A stretch of DNA of 11,787 nt from Acidobacteriota bacterium (GTDB lineage Bacteria; Acidobacteriota; Blastocatellia; RBC074), in contig JABFSD010000325.1 of the NCBI GenBank assembly GCA_013140935.1, forward strand, positions 1-11,787, in the 5' to 3' direction. A program made the translations under genes and the position numbers. Shown piece by piece: positions 1 through 8,887 of the stretch; the stretch's first letter is position 1, and each line of letters starts with the position of its first letter. The notes below the pieces were generated by a model. It did not search any database. It was not told where the DNA came from and saw nothing but the letters and a program-made list of their open reading frames with translations.

Positions 1-619
1 CGGCTTCAGCCACAGACGAAGGGTCAGGAATGATCGGTTCGTTATAACGTCCGAGATCGCCTGACAGCACCATCTTGCGCGTTTCGCCTTGCGCGTTCTG
101 GAATTCAAAGCAGACAAAGCTCGAACCTAAAATGTGCCCGGCGGTGACGAATTCGAACGAGAGATTTTTCGTCAGGTTGACGCGCTTGTGATAGTTGACC
201 GATTCGAGCAAACGTAAGGCGTCATTAGCGTCGCCTTCGTCATACAAAGGCTCGGCGGGTTGATGTTTACTCGTACCGGTCTTGTTGAAATAGGCCGCGT
301 CTTCTTCCTGCAAGCGCGCCGAGTCGGGCAGCATAATGCGCGAAAGATTTACCGTACCCGGCGTCGCGTAAACCTTCCCGTCGAATCCGTCGCGCACCAG
401 TCGCGGCAGATAACCCGTATGGTCAATGTGCGCGTGCGTGAGAATCACCGAATCAATGCTCGACGGCGCGAGCGGAAACGGCTCCCAGTTTTTGCGGCGG
501 AGTTCTTTCAAACCCTGAAAGAGTCCGCAATCAACCATCACGCGGTAGCCGTTCACTTCGAGTAGATGTTTCGAGCCGGTGACAGTTTGCGCTGCGCCGA
601 GGAATTGAATAGATGCCAC
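1..619 (-). CDS. Beta-CASP metallo-beta-lactamase-fold RNase (partial, C-terminus off window)
   Basis: Likely a zinc-dependent RNA endo/exonuclease of the beta-CASP group (CPSF73 / Thermus TTHA0252 type) acting in cytoplasmic RNA processing or decay. Only the first 206 residues are present; the frame is open to the window edge. Visible: N-terminal [21 protein letters not shown] at about 29-36; the metal motif HTHAHIDH (H62, H64, D66, H67); AGHILGS with H162; and SGDLG with D188 as the bridging aspartate. These match metallo-beta-lactamase motifs 1-4 in order, and the spacing resembles TTHA0252-type proteins, which are about 430 residues long. The beta-CASP domain and last histidine motifs should lie beyond the left edge. 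The GTG start at 617-619 is chosen because GGGAGG lies five bases upstream (625-630). It is transcribed away from the haem/copper array, so no functional link is implied. MBL fold is near certain; RNA as substrate is inferred from the family. Confidence 0.88.
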   Translation of the reverse strand, partial: MASIQFLGAAQTVTGSKHLLEVNGYRVMVDCGLFQGLKELRRKNWEPFPLAPSSIDSVILTHAHIDHTGYLPRLVRDGFDGKVYATPGTVNLSRIMLPDSARLQEEDAAYFNKTGTSKHQPAEPLYDEGDANDALRLLESVNYHKRVNLTKNLSFEFVTAGHILGSSFVCFEFQNAQGETRKMVLSGDLGRYNEPIIPDPSSVAEA

Positions 620-662
620 GATTGCCTCCCTGAAAGATTGGATAAGTTGTGATTGATGGAAC

Positions 663-690
663 GATTTACGACGGTACGTAAGATAGTCAA
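663..690 (-). promoter_or_regulatory. Possible sigma70 promoter of the MBL-fold RNase gene
   Basis: On the minus strand, TTGACT (690-685) is followed after 16 bases by TAAATC (668-663), about 45 bases before the GTG start. The -35 is good; the -10 matches the consensus at only three of six positions. Confidence 0.25.
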
Positions 691-815
691 TCAGCCGCAT
701 TCACACAATGTCGGAAGCTGAAATCTTCCCGCATCACTTTTCGCGCAGCCGAAGCGAAAGCGTTGGCGTATCCACAACTTCCTGCTTACTGACTGAAGCG
801 TCATTCATTCACCAT

Positions 816-827
816 CTGACCGGTCAG
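816..827. promoter_or_regulatory. 12-bp perfect palindrome, possible operator
   Basis: CTGACCGGTCAG is its own reverse complement. It lies about 62 bases upstream of the -35 element of the CuHem1 promoter, where an activator dimer could bind. No regulator can be assigned. Confidence 0.25.
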
Positions 828-889
828 CCAGCAAAGCGCCCAAGCTGCTAATTTTTCTGGAAATGATTGCAGGCATTGGGGAAATGAGC

Positions 890-918
890 TTGACGCATCG
901 TTTGGGCGCGACTACATT
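890..918 (+). promoter_or_regulatory. Sigma70-like promoter of CuHem1
   Basis: TTGACG (890-895), a 17-base spacer, then TACATT (913-918). The -35 matches 5 of 6 and the -10 matches 4 of 6, including the first two and last positions, at ideal spacing. The predicted start near 925 gives a leader of about 74 bases ending in AAGGAG (985-990), eight bases before the ATG at 999. Confidence 0.5.
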
Positions 919-998
919 ATGCCGCGTTCAAGCAGCTTGCTTGCTCGTAACTTACAACATCCACCGTTCGTTCTGACCATTGAGAAGGAGTCATCGTA

Positions 999-2657
999 AT
1001 GCGTATTCGGAAGTCTGTTCCCTTCGCTCTCGCGGTATGCTGCACGCTCGCTGCCGCATTCGCCTTTCTGCCTGCGGGCAGCGCCAATTCCACCCCGGCT
1101 AAAAAAGTCACATTCACCAAAGACGTAGCGCCGATCTTTTATAAGTCCTGTGCCGAGTGTCATCGCGCGGGCGAAGGCGCGCCATTCTCGGTGATGTCAT
1201 ACAAAGACGTGCGTCCTTGGGCGAAATCCATCAAGGAAAAAGTCGCCAATCGCGTGATGCCGCCCTGGCACGCCGACCAGCACGCGGGCGTATTCGCCAA
1301 TGACCGTCGTCTTTCGCAAGCCGAGATTGAAACCGTTACGGCATGGGTTGACGGTGGAGCTATCGAAGGCAATACGAAAGACTTGCCGCCCGCACCTACG
1401 TTCACGACGGGCTGGAACATCGGCAAGCCCGATTTGATCGTAAAGATTCCTGATGTCTATACCTACAAACCGGGCGTGGATGAATACCAATACTTCGACG
1501 TTGACCCGCAACTGAAAGAAGACGTTTACGTCTCGAAGATCGAAGCGCGGCCGACCAATCCGAAAGTCGTACATCACATTCTGGCGTTCATCATTCCGCC
1601 GGGTGCGCCGAATATGGCGAAGATGAGCGCCGAGGCGCGCGACAAGGCGATGGAAGCGCAATTGAAAAATTCGCCGCTCTATCGTGACGGCTTTTTGATG
1701 CGCATGAAACCCGACCAGCCGGTCATTGATGATGGATGCACGGGTGGCCGCAGTAGTGGGCCAACGGATCTATTGGCCGGTTATGCTCCCGGCCACAACG
1801 CCGATCATTTTCCGGCTGGCGTAGTGCGCAAGATTCCCGCCGGTGCGACGATTCGCTTCCAGATTCACTATTCCAACCAAACGCTGGGCGGCAATACCGT
1901 CGAGCAAGATCAATCCATGATCGGTTTCGTCTATGCCCAAGCGCCGGGCGAGAAACTGATGACGTCGGGTTCGATCGGCAATATGCAATTCAAGATTCCT
2001 GCCGGAGCCGACAATCATCGCGTCACAGCCTGCCGCACGTTCAAACGCGACACGACGATTTACGCCTTCCTGCCGCACATGCACTTGCGCGGCAAGAGCA
2101 TGGAATACAAAGCAATTTATCCAGACGGCAAAGCCGAAGTGCTGATGAGTTCGTCGAAATACGATTTCGCGTGGCAGACCAATTATGTGCTGAAAGAGCC
2201 GAAGCGATTATCGGCGGGTACGCGGCTGATGGTCACGGCGTATTACGACAACTCGACGAAAAACAAATTCAATCCCGACCCGACGAAAGACGTGCGACAT
2301 GGCGAACCGACCTACGACGAAATGATGTTGGGCTTTATGGATTACGTCACCGAGATGCCTGCCATCGCTAAGATTGATGAAAAGTTGCTGGATGCTTACA
2401 CCGGCAAGTATTTGCTGGAAACGATGGCCGGCAAGTTCAATCTGAACGTGACGCGTAGCGGCAACAAACTCATCGTCAACATTCCCTTCCGCTCGACGAT
2501 GGAATTCGTGCCGCAATCGGAAACGAAGTTCTTCATGCAAGGCAGCGACACTGAACTCACCATCGTCAAAAACGATAAGGGCGAAATCATCGGTGCTGAC
2601 ATGAATGGACAAAAAGTAACCAGGCTGAAAGAAGACCCGGCGGGCAGCGGGCAGTAA
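999..2657 (+). CDS. CuHem1: exported haem c / PHM-like copper monooxygenase-type protein with DUF3471-like tail
   Basis: Predicted periplasmic redox protein, 552 aa. Signal peptide at 1-29 (basic start, hydrophobic core, cleavage near GSA|NS). Haem c domain at about 35-130 with CAECH (C51, C54, H55) and MPPW, M88 being the likely distal ligand. Copper type II ascorbate-dependent monooxygenase-like domain at about 140-452: HH192-193 and H290 (QIHY) for the CuH site, H360/H362 (PHMH) and M442 (YDEM) for the CuM site, matching the PHM/DBH ligand order HH, H, HxH, M. Residues about 458-545 resemble DUF3471 (QSETKFF, then VKNDKGEI). C247 and C345 may pair. PHM enzymes hydroxylate C-H bonds using two coppers and an external reductant. 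Here the fused haem may supply electrons (inference); the substrate is unknown and activity is not proven. Start supported by AAGGAG eight bases upstream. A terminator follows, so the gene may be monocistronic. Confidence 0.85.
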   Translation: MRIRKSVPFALAVCCTLAAAFAFLPAGSANSTPAKKVTFTKDVAPIFYKSCAECHRAGEGAPFSVMSYKDVRPWAKSIKEKVANRVMPPWHADQHAGVFANDRRLSQAEIETVTAWVDGGAIEGNTKDLPPAPTFTTGWNIGKPDLIVKIPDVYTYKPGVDEYQYFDVDPQLKEDVYVSKIEARPTNPKVVHHILAFIIPPGAPNMAKMSAEARDKAMEAQLKNSPLYRDGFLMRMKPDQPVIDDGCTGGRSSGPTDLLAGYAPGHNADHFPAGVVRKIPAGATIRFQIHYSNQTLGGNTVEQDQSMIGFVYAQAPGEKLMTSGSIGNMQFKIPAGADNHRVTACRTFKRDTTIYAFLPHMHLRGKSMEYKAIYPDGKAEVLMSSSKYDFAWQTNYVLKEPKRLSAGTRLMVTAYYDNSTKNKFNPDPTKDVRHGEPTYDEMMLGFMDYVTEMPAIAKIDEKLLDAYTGKYLLETMAGKFNLNVTRSGNKLIVNIPFRSTMEFVPQSETKFFMQGSDTELTIVKNDKGEIIGADMNGQKVTRLKEDPAGSGQ

Positions 2658-2677
2658 CCTAAACTCAAAACAGATTG

Positions 2678-2708
2678 GGCGGAATGTGTTGAGCATTCCG
2701 CCTTTTTT
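2678..2708 (+). terminator. Intrinsic terminator after CuHem1
   Basis: Perfect 9-bp stem GGCGGAATG (2678-2686) with CATTCCGCC (2694-2702), a 7-base loop and six Ts (2703-2708), 20 bases after the CuHem1 stop. It ends only 15 bases before the next GTG start, so the next gene must rely on read-through or on a promoter inside CuHem1 or the terminator region. Confidence 0.92.
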
Positions 2709-2723
2709 ATTTAGGAGAGGCTG

Positions 2724-3029
2724 GTGAAACTAGAGCAATTTTGTGTTGAATTCAGCGATATGTGGCAAAACTATGACTACCTTTCCGAAAAAGGTTACCA
2801 AGGCGGCGGAGCCACCTGGGAATGTCTGGCTGAATCCATCATCAGCACTCAAGCGCCTGAACTTGCAACTGAAATTCGCCTTGACGGAGAAAGTGACTGC
2901 TTGGCAATCTGGAGCAGCAGCCAAACCGCATTGGATAAAATGATGCGACTTATCGGGGAAACCAATGCCGACCGCACCAAACTGGACGCGATGATCGCCC
3001 ATGCATCAGCTAACGGTTATTTGGAATAA
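2724..3029 (+). CDS. Small Imm51-like protein (putative immunity protein)
   Basis: 101 aa, soluble, acidic, no signal peptide. The sequence GYQGGGATWECLAESII at about 24-40, followed by a segment with acidic residues and SSSQTALDKMM, then a helical end (LDAMIAHASANGYLE), resembles the Imm51 family of polymorphic-toxin immunity proteins. That match is from memory and tentative. No toxin gene is next to it, so an immunity role would be as an orphan or acquired gene. The GTG start is supported by AGGAG (2713-2717) six bases upstream; an internal ATG at 2743 is in another frame. The next gene starts 31 bases after the stop, so cotranscription with CuHem2 is likely. It could equally be a housekeeping small protein of the same fold. 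Confidence 0.6.
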   Translation: MKLEQFCVEFSDMWQNYDYLSEKGYQGGGATWECLAESIISTQAPELATEIRLDGESDCLAIWSSSQTALDKMMRLIGETNADRTKLDAMIAHASANGYLE

Positions 3030-3044
3030 CGCACGACTACTTTT

Positions 3045-3050
3045 AAGGAG
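3045..3050 (+). promoter_or_regulatory. Ribosome binding site deciding the CuHem2 start
   Basis: AAGGAG ten bases before ATG 3061. This favours 3061 over the in-frame upstream ATG at 3001, which lies inside the preceding gene and would place 20 residues before the signal peptide. Confidence 0.7.
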
Positions 3051-3060
3051 CATAAAACCC

Positions 3061-4500
<1,440 letters not shown>

Positions 4501-4504
4501 ATCC

Positions 4505-4954
4505 ATGCTTCAACTCATTCGCACTGATTCGAGCAATGGCGATTTTCAATCTTTGGTCGCATTACTTGATCAGTATTTGCGCAAGCTCGATGGTGACGAC
4601 CACGCTTTTTACGCGCAGTTCAACCAGATTGACGCGCTGCGCAACGTCGTGGTCGCTTATCTCAACAATCAGGCCGTGAGTTGCGGAGCTTTTAAGCCCT
4701 TCGACGAGGGCACGGTCGAGATCAAGCGTATGTTTACGCTACCTGAGTTTCGTGGACAGCGTTTAGCAGTGCAGGTCTTACTTGAGTTGGAAGCTTGGGC
4801 AAGCGAGTTGAGTCATACGGCTTGTGTGCTGGAAACCGGCAAGCGCATGCCCGATGCCGTTCGCCTCTATCAACGCAGCGGGTATGAAATCATTTCGAAC
4901 TTCGGGCAGTACGCAGGCGATGAGAACAGTGTGTGTATGAAAAAAGCTGTTTGA
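4505..4954 (+). CDS. GNAT family N-acetyltransferase
   Basis: 149 aa, cytoplasmic. GNAT enzymes move an acetyl group from acetyl-CoA to an amine. Visible: N-terminal helical region; central strand VEIKRMFTLPEF at 71-82 followed by the acetyl-CoA pyrophosphate loop RGQRLA (83-88) and helix VQVLLELEAWA; then LETGKRMPDAVRLYQRSGY (109-127), the typical motif B with its LY..GY helix; and a final strand ending CMKK. Length is normal for the family. The ATG lies four bases after the CuHem2 stop with no clear Shine-Dalgarno, which suggests translational coupling. The acetyl acceptor cannot be predicted. A link to the exported haem/copper proteins is not evident, since it would act on the other side of the membrane. 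Confidence 0.85.
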   Translation: MLQLIRTDSSNGDFQSLVALLDQYLRKLDGDDHAFYAQFNQIDALRNVVVAYLNNQAVSCGAFKPFDEGTVEIKRMFTLPEFRGQRLAVQVLLELEAWASELSHTACVLETGKRMPDAVRLYQRSGYEIISNFGQYAGDENSVCMKKAV

Positions 4955-5050
4955 GTTGCACCTTTCTCTCGTTCTTTTTCGTAAGCGCAAATGGCACCCC
5001 TTGTCGCCGCAAATGTTTTTAGTCACCTAACCAAGAAGGAGCTTTTCCCT

Positions 5051-6736
5051 ATGCGCAAAACTTCCCTGCTCATCGTCGCGCTGTTCGTCACAGCTTTTCT
5101 TTTCACCTTGCCCGCGTCGCAGGCCAATTCGCCTGCCAAGACCGTCACCTACACCAAAGACGTAGCGCCCATCCTGTTCAAGAACTGCGCGCAATGCCAT
5201 CGCCCCGACGACATCGCACCGTTTTCGGTGTTGAGTTTCAAAGACGTACGTCCGTGGGCGAAATCTATCAAGGAACAAGTCGTCAAACGCGAGATGCCGC
5301 CGTGGCACGCCGACCCGCATTACGGCAAGTTCGAGAACGAAGCGCGCCTCTCGCAAACCGACATTGACACCATCGCTGCGTGGGTAGACAGCGGCGCGAA
5401 AGAAGGCAACGCCAAAGACCTGCCGCGCATGCCCAACGCCGCTACCGATTGGGAAATCGGCAAACCCGATGTCGTGCTGACAATGCCGAAAGAATACGAA
5501 CTGCCTGCCAAAGGCGCTGACGATTACCTTTACTTTCGCGTGCCGACCGGCTTCACCGAAGACAAATGGATTCAGGCTTCGGAGTTTCGTCCCGGCAATC
5601 GCAAGGTCGTTCATCACGCAGTCGTATTTCTTGAAACGCCGCTGATGTATCGCATGGCGTTGGACAACGCGAAGAAAAACGGCTGGGACACCAAAGACCC
5701 GATTTCAGTCTTTCAATCAGAAGACGGCAACGACCCTGACATGTACCGCGACGGCACGGTGAGTCGCGTTAAAATGGATGCGCCCGTCAACAATGATCCG
5801 TGCGCGAACAAAAACTTCGGCAATGGCGGCGGCAGCATGGGATTGCTGTCGGCTTACGCGCCCGGACGCAACGCAGACACTTATCCCGCCGGTATGGCAA
5901 AACGCATTCCCGCTGGTTCCAACCTGATCTTTCAAATGCATTACGCCAAGACGACGGGCAAGCCTGAAAAAGATCGCACGAGCATGGCGTTGAGCTTCGC
6001 CAAAGAGCCGGTCACCAAATCGGTGCAAACGATGTTGATCGTCAATGAGATGTTCCTGATTCCGGCGGGCGCTGAGAATCATCAAGCGAACGCTTGCGTC
6101 AACTTTCGCAACGATGTCGAACTCGTGAATTACATGCCGCACATGCATGTGCGCGGCAAAGCGATGAAATACGAGCTGATTCATCCCGACGGCAAGACCG
6201 AAACACTGATTGACGTACCGCGTTACAATTTCAACTGGCAGACGCTTTACAAGCTGCAAGCGCCGCTCAACGTAGCGAAAGGCTCGCGCTTGAAAGTAAC
6301 CGGCTGGTTCGACAACTCAGCGAAAAACAAACTCAATCCCGACCCGACGAAAGTCGTACGCTTCGGCGAACCGACTTACGACGAAATGCTCGTCGGCTTC
6401 GTAGACTTCGCGCGCCCGCGTCCGGCAGAACGAGTGATCGCCAAAGTCGCGCCCGAAAAACTTGATCTGTTGGTGGGCGATTACTCGTTGGGCTTGGGCA
6501 AATTCAAAGTCGAACGCGAAGGCGCGATGTTGTGGCTGAGCTTGCCAGGACAACCTACTTTTCCGGCTTACCCTGAATCGGAAACGCGCTTCTTCGTGCG
6601 TGAGATCGAAGGCTCGGTTATTACGTTTGTGAAAAATGAACAAGGCGAAGTAATTGAGTTGCAAGCTGAATTTCAGGGGCGCAAACTGACGGCGAAACGT
6701 GCCGGAAAACAGGCTACGGCTAGCGGCAACCAATAA
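5051..6736 (+). CDS. CuHem3: exported haem c / PHM-like copper monooxygenase-type protein with DUF3471-like tail
   Basis: 561 aa, the longest paralog. Signal peptide at 1-25 (SQA|NS). Haem c domain at about 29-125 with CAQCH (C46, C49, H50) and MPPW (M82). PHM-like domain at about 135-455 with HH188-189, H297 (QMHY), H364/H366 (PHMH) and M446 (YDEM): full copper ligand set. The variable loop after HH (195-265) differs from the other copies and includes C251, a possible partner of C349. The C-terminal domain at about 460-550 is the clearest DUF3471-like example here: PEKLDLLVGDYSL, then PAYPESETRFFVRE, then FVKNEQGEVIELQ, then a closing KR. DUF3471 is usually found after beta-lactamase/peptidase S12 domains and its role is unknown. 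ATG 5051 is preferred over 4991 because AAGGAG (5036-5041) sits nine bases upstream and the signal peptide begins there. Confidence 0.85.
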   Translation: MRKTSLLIVALFVTAFLFTLPASQANSPAKTVTYTKDVAPILFKNCAQCHRPDDIAPFSVLSFKDVRPWAKSIKEQVVKREMPPWHADPHYGKFENEARLSQTDIDTIAAWVDSGAKEGNAKDLPRMPNAATDWEIGKPDVVLTMPKEYELPAKGADDYLYFRVPTGFTEDKWIQASEFRPGNRKVVHHAVVFLETPLMYRMALDNAKKNGWDTKDPISVFQSEDGNDPDMYRDGTVSRVKMDAPVNNDPCANKNFGNGGGSMGLLSAYAPGRNADTYPAGMAKRIPAGSNLIFQMHYAKTTGKPEKDRTSMALSFAKEPVTKSVQTMLIVNEMFLIPAGAENHQANACVNFRNDVELVNYMPHMHVRGKAMKYELIHPDGKTETLIDVPRYNFNWQTLYKLQAPLNVAKGSRLKVTGWFDNSAKNKLNPDPTKVVRFGEPTYDEMLVGFVDFARPRPAERVIAKVAPEKLDLLVGDYSLGLGKFKVEREGAMLWLSLPGQPTFPAYPESETRFFVREIEGSVITFVKNEQGEVIELQAEFQGRKLTAKRAGKQATASGNQ

Positions 6737-6813
6737 CGCAATGTCTGAAATTGAAGGGGAAAGCCAACAGGGCTTATCACTTTATCTTCGTAAAAGGATT
6801 GGCAATCAGATAC

Positions 6814-6818
6814 AGGAG
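6814..6818 (+). promoter_or_regulatory. Ribosome binding site deciding the start of the small membrane protein
   Basis: AGGAG six bases before ATG 6825. The in-frame ATG at 6741 has no Shine-Dalgarno and the one at 6819 is too close to AGGAG. Confidence 0.6.
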
Positions 6819-6824
6819 ATGTTT

Positions 6825-7139
6825 ATGAAAGAGCAAAAAAGCAACGAGGTCGTCTCGCTGGCAATTATGGTAGGTTTCTTTGCCTTCCTGTTCACCAGCA
6901 ATTCGGCAGGCGGCTTGAGTGGTCTGCAAGGATTCTTTCTAGGTTTTCTAGTTGTCATTTTGTGTTACGCGGTACTCGTGATATTGGCGAGCCGTCAGCA
7001 AGAGCGAAAGAATTTTTCCGACCTCAAGTTACGCATTCCTAAAGAGGCTTCTTTCACCCAAACTGAAACTGAGAATGGCGTAATGATTCAGGTATTTGTA
7101 AACCCCACTGCGGCATTATCGTCTGGTAAGGAACGATGA
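6825..7139 (+). CDS. Small two-helix membrane protein, unknown function
   Basis: 104 aa from ATG 6825, chosen for AGGAG six bases upstream. A start at 6741 would give 132 aa with an extra soluble N-terminus and cannot be excluded. Two transmembrane segments are visible, at about 9-24 (VVSLAIMVGFFAFLF) and 36-56 (FFLGFLVVILCYAVLVILA), joined by a short Gly/Ser loop. A basic stretch follows (RQQERKN), suggesting that the C-terminal 48 residues face the cytoplasm. The family is not recognised. The stop overlaps the next start by four bases (ATGA), so the two are translationally coupled and probably work together. Confidence 0.7.
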   Translation: MKEQKSNEVVSLAIMVGFFAFLFTSNSAGGLSGLQGFFLGFLVVILCYAVLVILASRQQERKNFSDLKLRIPKEASFTQTETENGVMIQVFVNPTAALSSGKER

Positions 7140-7552
7140 TTGATTTCAGCGCGCTCGTTGGAAAGTTGGGAGAACTCAGCCGGGCTGATCTGGCAGTTGC
7201 GCTGGTCTTCGGCACGGCGGGCGCGCTAATAGACGGTATCTTGAACCCCTTGGCGGCTTTCACCTGGGAGGAATCGGCAGGACTCGCTGCTGCTGGCGCA
7301 GTCGGTATTAAAAAATCCATTCAGACTATCGGCGCCGACTGGTTTGAACAAAGAGACAAGAAAAAGCTGACAGAAAAAGAACGAGTCCGCGCCACGAAAG
7401 TAATCGCACTGTTGGAAGCTGCGAGGCACAATACGCCACTCGCGCGCTTACAGGAATCATTGAAACTGCTCGACTTGGAAATTATCCCCACCGACGAATT
7501 CAAAACTCACGTTGACGAAGCCGTCAAAGCGCTTCGTGATGAACAACCGTAA
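7136..7552 (+). CDS. Small hypothetical protein coupled to the upstream membrane protein
   Basis: 138 aa. The N-terminal third is hydrophobic, with segments at about 19-42 and 46-58 rich in Ala, Gly and Leu, that may insert in or lie on the membrane. The rest is charged and probably helical (EQRDKKKLTEKERVRATKV, then LARLQESLKLLDLEIIP). The start overlaps the previous stop as ATGA with AAGGA just upstream. The CuHem4 ATG follows 13 bases after the stop, so all three are likely on one transcript. I do not recognise the family. A membrane-associated scaffold or assembly role would be speculation from the hydrophobic-then-coiled layout. Confidence 0.7.
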   Translation: MIDFSALVGKLGELSRADLAVALVFGTAGALIDGILNPLAAFTWEESAGLAAAGAVGIKKSIQTIGADWFEQRDKKKLTEKERVRATKVIALLEAARHNTPLARLQESLKLLDLEIIPTDEFKTHVDEAVKALRDEQP

Positions 7553-7565
7553 AGGAAGGATTGGA

Positions 7566-8849
7566 ATGAAAATAACTTCATTTTTAAGGATGGCAATTTG
7601 TTCAATGCTTACCGCTGAATGGATTGCAATTTGTTTTCTGTTTATTGTCGGTTTGTTGCTCGAAACGACCGGCAAGGCAACCGGCAGCAAAGCGCCCGCA
7701 AAAAAGGCCACGTTCACCAAAGACGTAGCTCCCATCCTTTTCAAGTCCTGCGCCGAATGTCATCGCGCGGGCGAAGTCGCGCCGTTTTCGGTGATGAGTT
7801 ACAAAGACGTGCGTCCGTGGGCGAAATCCATCAAAGAAAAAGTCGTCAATCGCGTGATGCCGCCGTGGCACGCCGATCCGCATCACGGCGAATGGAAGAA
7901 CGACCGCCGCTTGTCAGTCACCGAAATCGAAACCATCACCGCCTGGGTAGACGGCGGCGCGCTTGAAGGCAACGCGAAAGACTTGCCGCCCGCGCCGAAA
8001 TACGTTGACGGTTGGGGCATCGGTCAGCCTGATGTGAAGCTCTCGATTCCCGAACAAACAATCCCAGCAGAAGGCGTCGTCGCTTATCAATACATCAAGG
8101 TGAAAACCAACTTCACCGAAGACAAATGGATTCAAGCCGCCGAAGTGAAAAGCACCGGACGCGACGCCGTGCATCACGTCATCGCCTTTATTCAAGCACC
8201 CGGCGTAGGCCAAGGCGGTGAACAAAGTTTGCTGTGCGGTTACGCGCCCGGTGAGCAGCCCGCAATCTTTCCGGCAGGCATGGCGAAGCGTGTTCCGGCG
8301 GGCGCAGAAATCATGTTCCAGTTGCATTACACGCCGAACGGCAAGGCGGGCAAAGACGTGACGACGCTCGGCTTGGTCTTCGCCAAAGAACCGGTCAAGT
8401 CGCAGTTACTCACACGCGGCATTCTCACGATGAAATTCGAGATTCCCGCCGGAGCCGCTGCACACGAAGTCCGCTCGCAATACACGTTTATGCAGGACGG
8501 GCATATCACCAGCTTCATGCCGCACATGCATTTGCGTGGCAAAGATTTTGTCTTCATCGCGCACTTCCCTGACGGTACGAGCAAGACGCTGTTGAATGTG
8601 CCGAAGTACGATTTCAACTGGCAGACTTATTACGTGCCGAAAGAACCGGTGGCTGCGCCGAAAGGTACGCGCATCGAATGCATCGCGCATTTCGACAACT
8701 CGACGGCGAACAAGTTCAATCCCGATCCGACCAAAGTCGTGAAATGGGGCGATCAAACCTGGGAAGAAATGATGATCGGCTGGATCGGTTTTTATAACGA
8801 CAAAGCTGATTTGCCGAAGGCTTCGGCTGGCAGCGGCGGAGATAAATAA
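7566..8849 (+). CDS. CuHem4: compact haem c / PHM-like copper monooxygenase-type protein, possibly membrane-anchored
   Basis: 427 aa, the shortest copy with full copper ligands. The N-terminus has a long hydrophobic stretch (about 14-32) without a clear signal-peptidase site, so it may be a signal anchor rather than a cleaved signal. Haem c domain at about 46-144: CAECH (C62, C65, H66), M98 in MPPW. PHM-like domain at about 150-410: HH203-204, H254 (QLHY), H320/H322 (PHMH), M402 (WEEM). The variable loop between HH and GYAPG is cut to about 16 residues, against roughly 65-80 in CuHem1-3, and the two cysteines those copies share are absent. C224 sits just before GYAPG instead. No DUF3471-like tail. 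The start at 7566 is supported by AGGA (7557-7560) five bases upstream. The haem domain is about 85% identical to that of CuHem1 by hand alignment. Confidence 0.85.
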   Translation: MKITSFLRMAICSMLTAEWIAICFLFIVGLLLETTGKATGSKAPAKKATFTKDVAPILFKSCAECHRAGEVAPFSVMSYKDVRPWAKSIKEKVVNRVMPPWHADPHHGEWKNDRRLSVTEIETITAWVDGGALEGNAKDLPPAPKYVDGWGIGQPDVKLSIPEQTIPAEGVVAYQYIKVKTNFTEDKWIQAAEVKSTGRDAVHHVIAFIQAPGVGQGGEQSLLCGYAPGEQPAIFPAGMAKRVPAGAEIMFQLHYTPNGKAGKDVTTLGLVFAKEPVKSQLLTRGILTMKFEIPAGAAAHEVRSQYTFMQDGHITSFMPHMHLRGKDFVFIAHFPDGTSKTLLNVPKYDFNWQTYYVPKEPVAAPKGTRIECIAHFDNSTANKFNPDPTKVVKWGDQTWEEMMIGWIGFYNDKADLPKASAGSGGDK

Positions 8850-8865
8850 TTCGTTGACAACGAAT
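8849..8865. repeat. Short hairpin after CuHem4
   Basis: ATTCGTT and AACGAAT (8849-8855, 8859-8865) form a 7-bp stem with a 3-base loop directly at the CuHem4 stop codon. There is no T-run after it, so it is at best a weak terminator or an RNA-stabilising hairpin. Confidence 0.35.
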
Positions 8866-8887
8866 CACGCTCGTTGTGATGGCTCGT

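Larger units (their letters stand above)
620..998. other. Divergent intergenic region (379 bp)
   Basis: No supportable ORF lies between the minus-strand MBL gene and plus-strand CuHem1. The region holds the ribosome binding sites of both genes, a weak minus-strand promoter near 663-690, a 12-bp palindrome at 816-827, a good plus-strand promoter at 890-918 and a leader of roughly 70 bases for CuHem1. The leader contains a small 5-bp hairpin (929-933 with 939-943). The rest shows nothing I recognise. Confidence 0.6.

Noticed and set aside
929..943. Riboswitch in the CuHem1 leader
   Set aside because: Only a 5-bp hairpin is visible in a leader of about 74 bases; there is no conserved aptamer-like structure.
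4990..5006. TGGCAC at 4990-4995 as a sigma-54 promoter for CuHem3
   Set aside because: The GC of the -12 element is not at the required spacing; the bases there read CG.
8853..8881. TTGACA at 8853-8858 as the -35 of a CuHem5 promoter
   Set aside because: The hexamer is perfect, but no acceptable -10 element lies 16-18 bases downstream, and it is part of a small hairpin at the CuHem4 stop.
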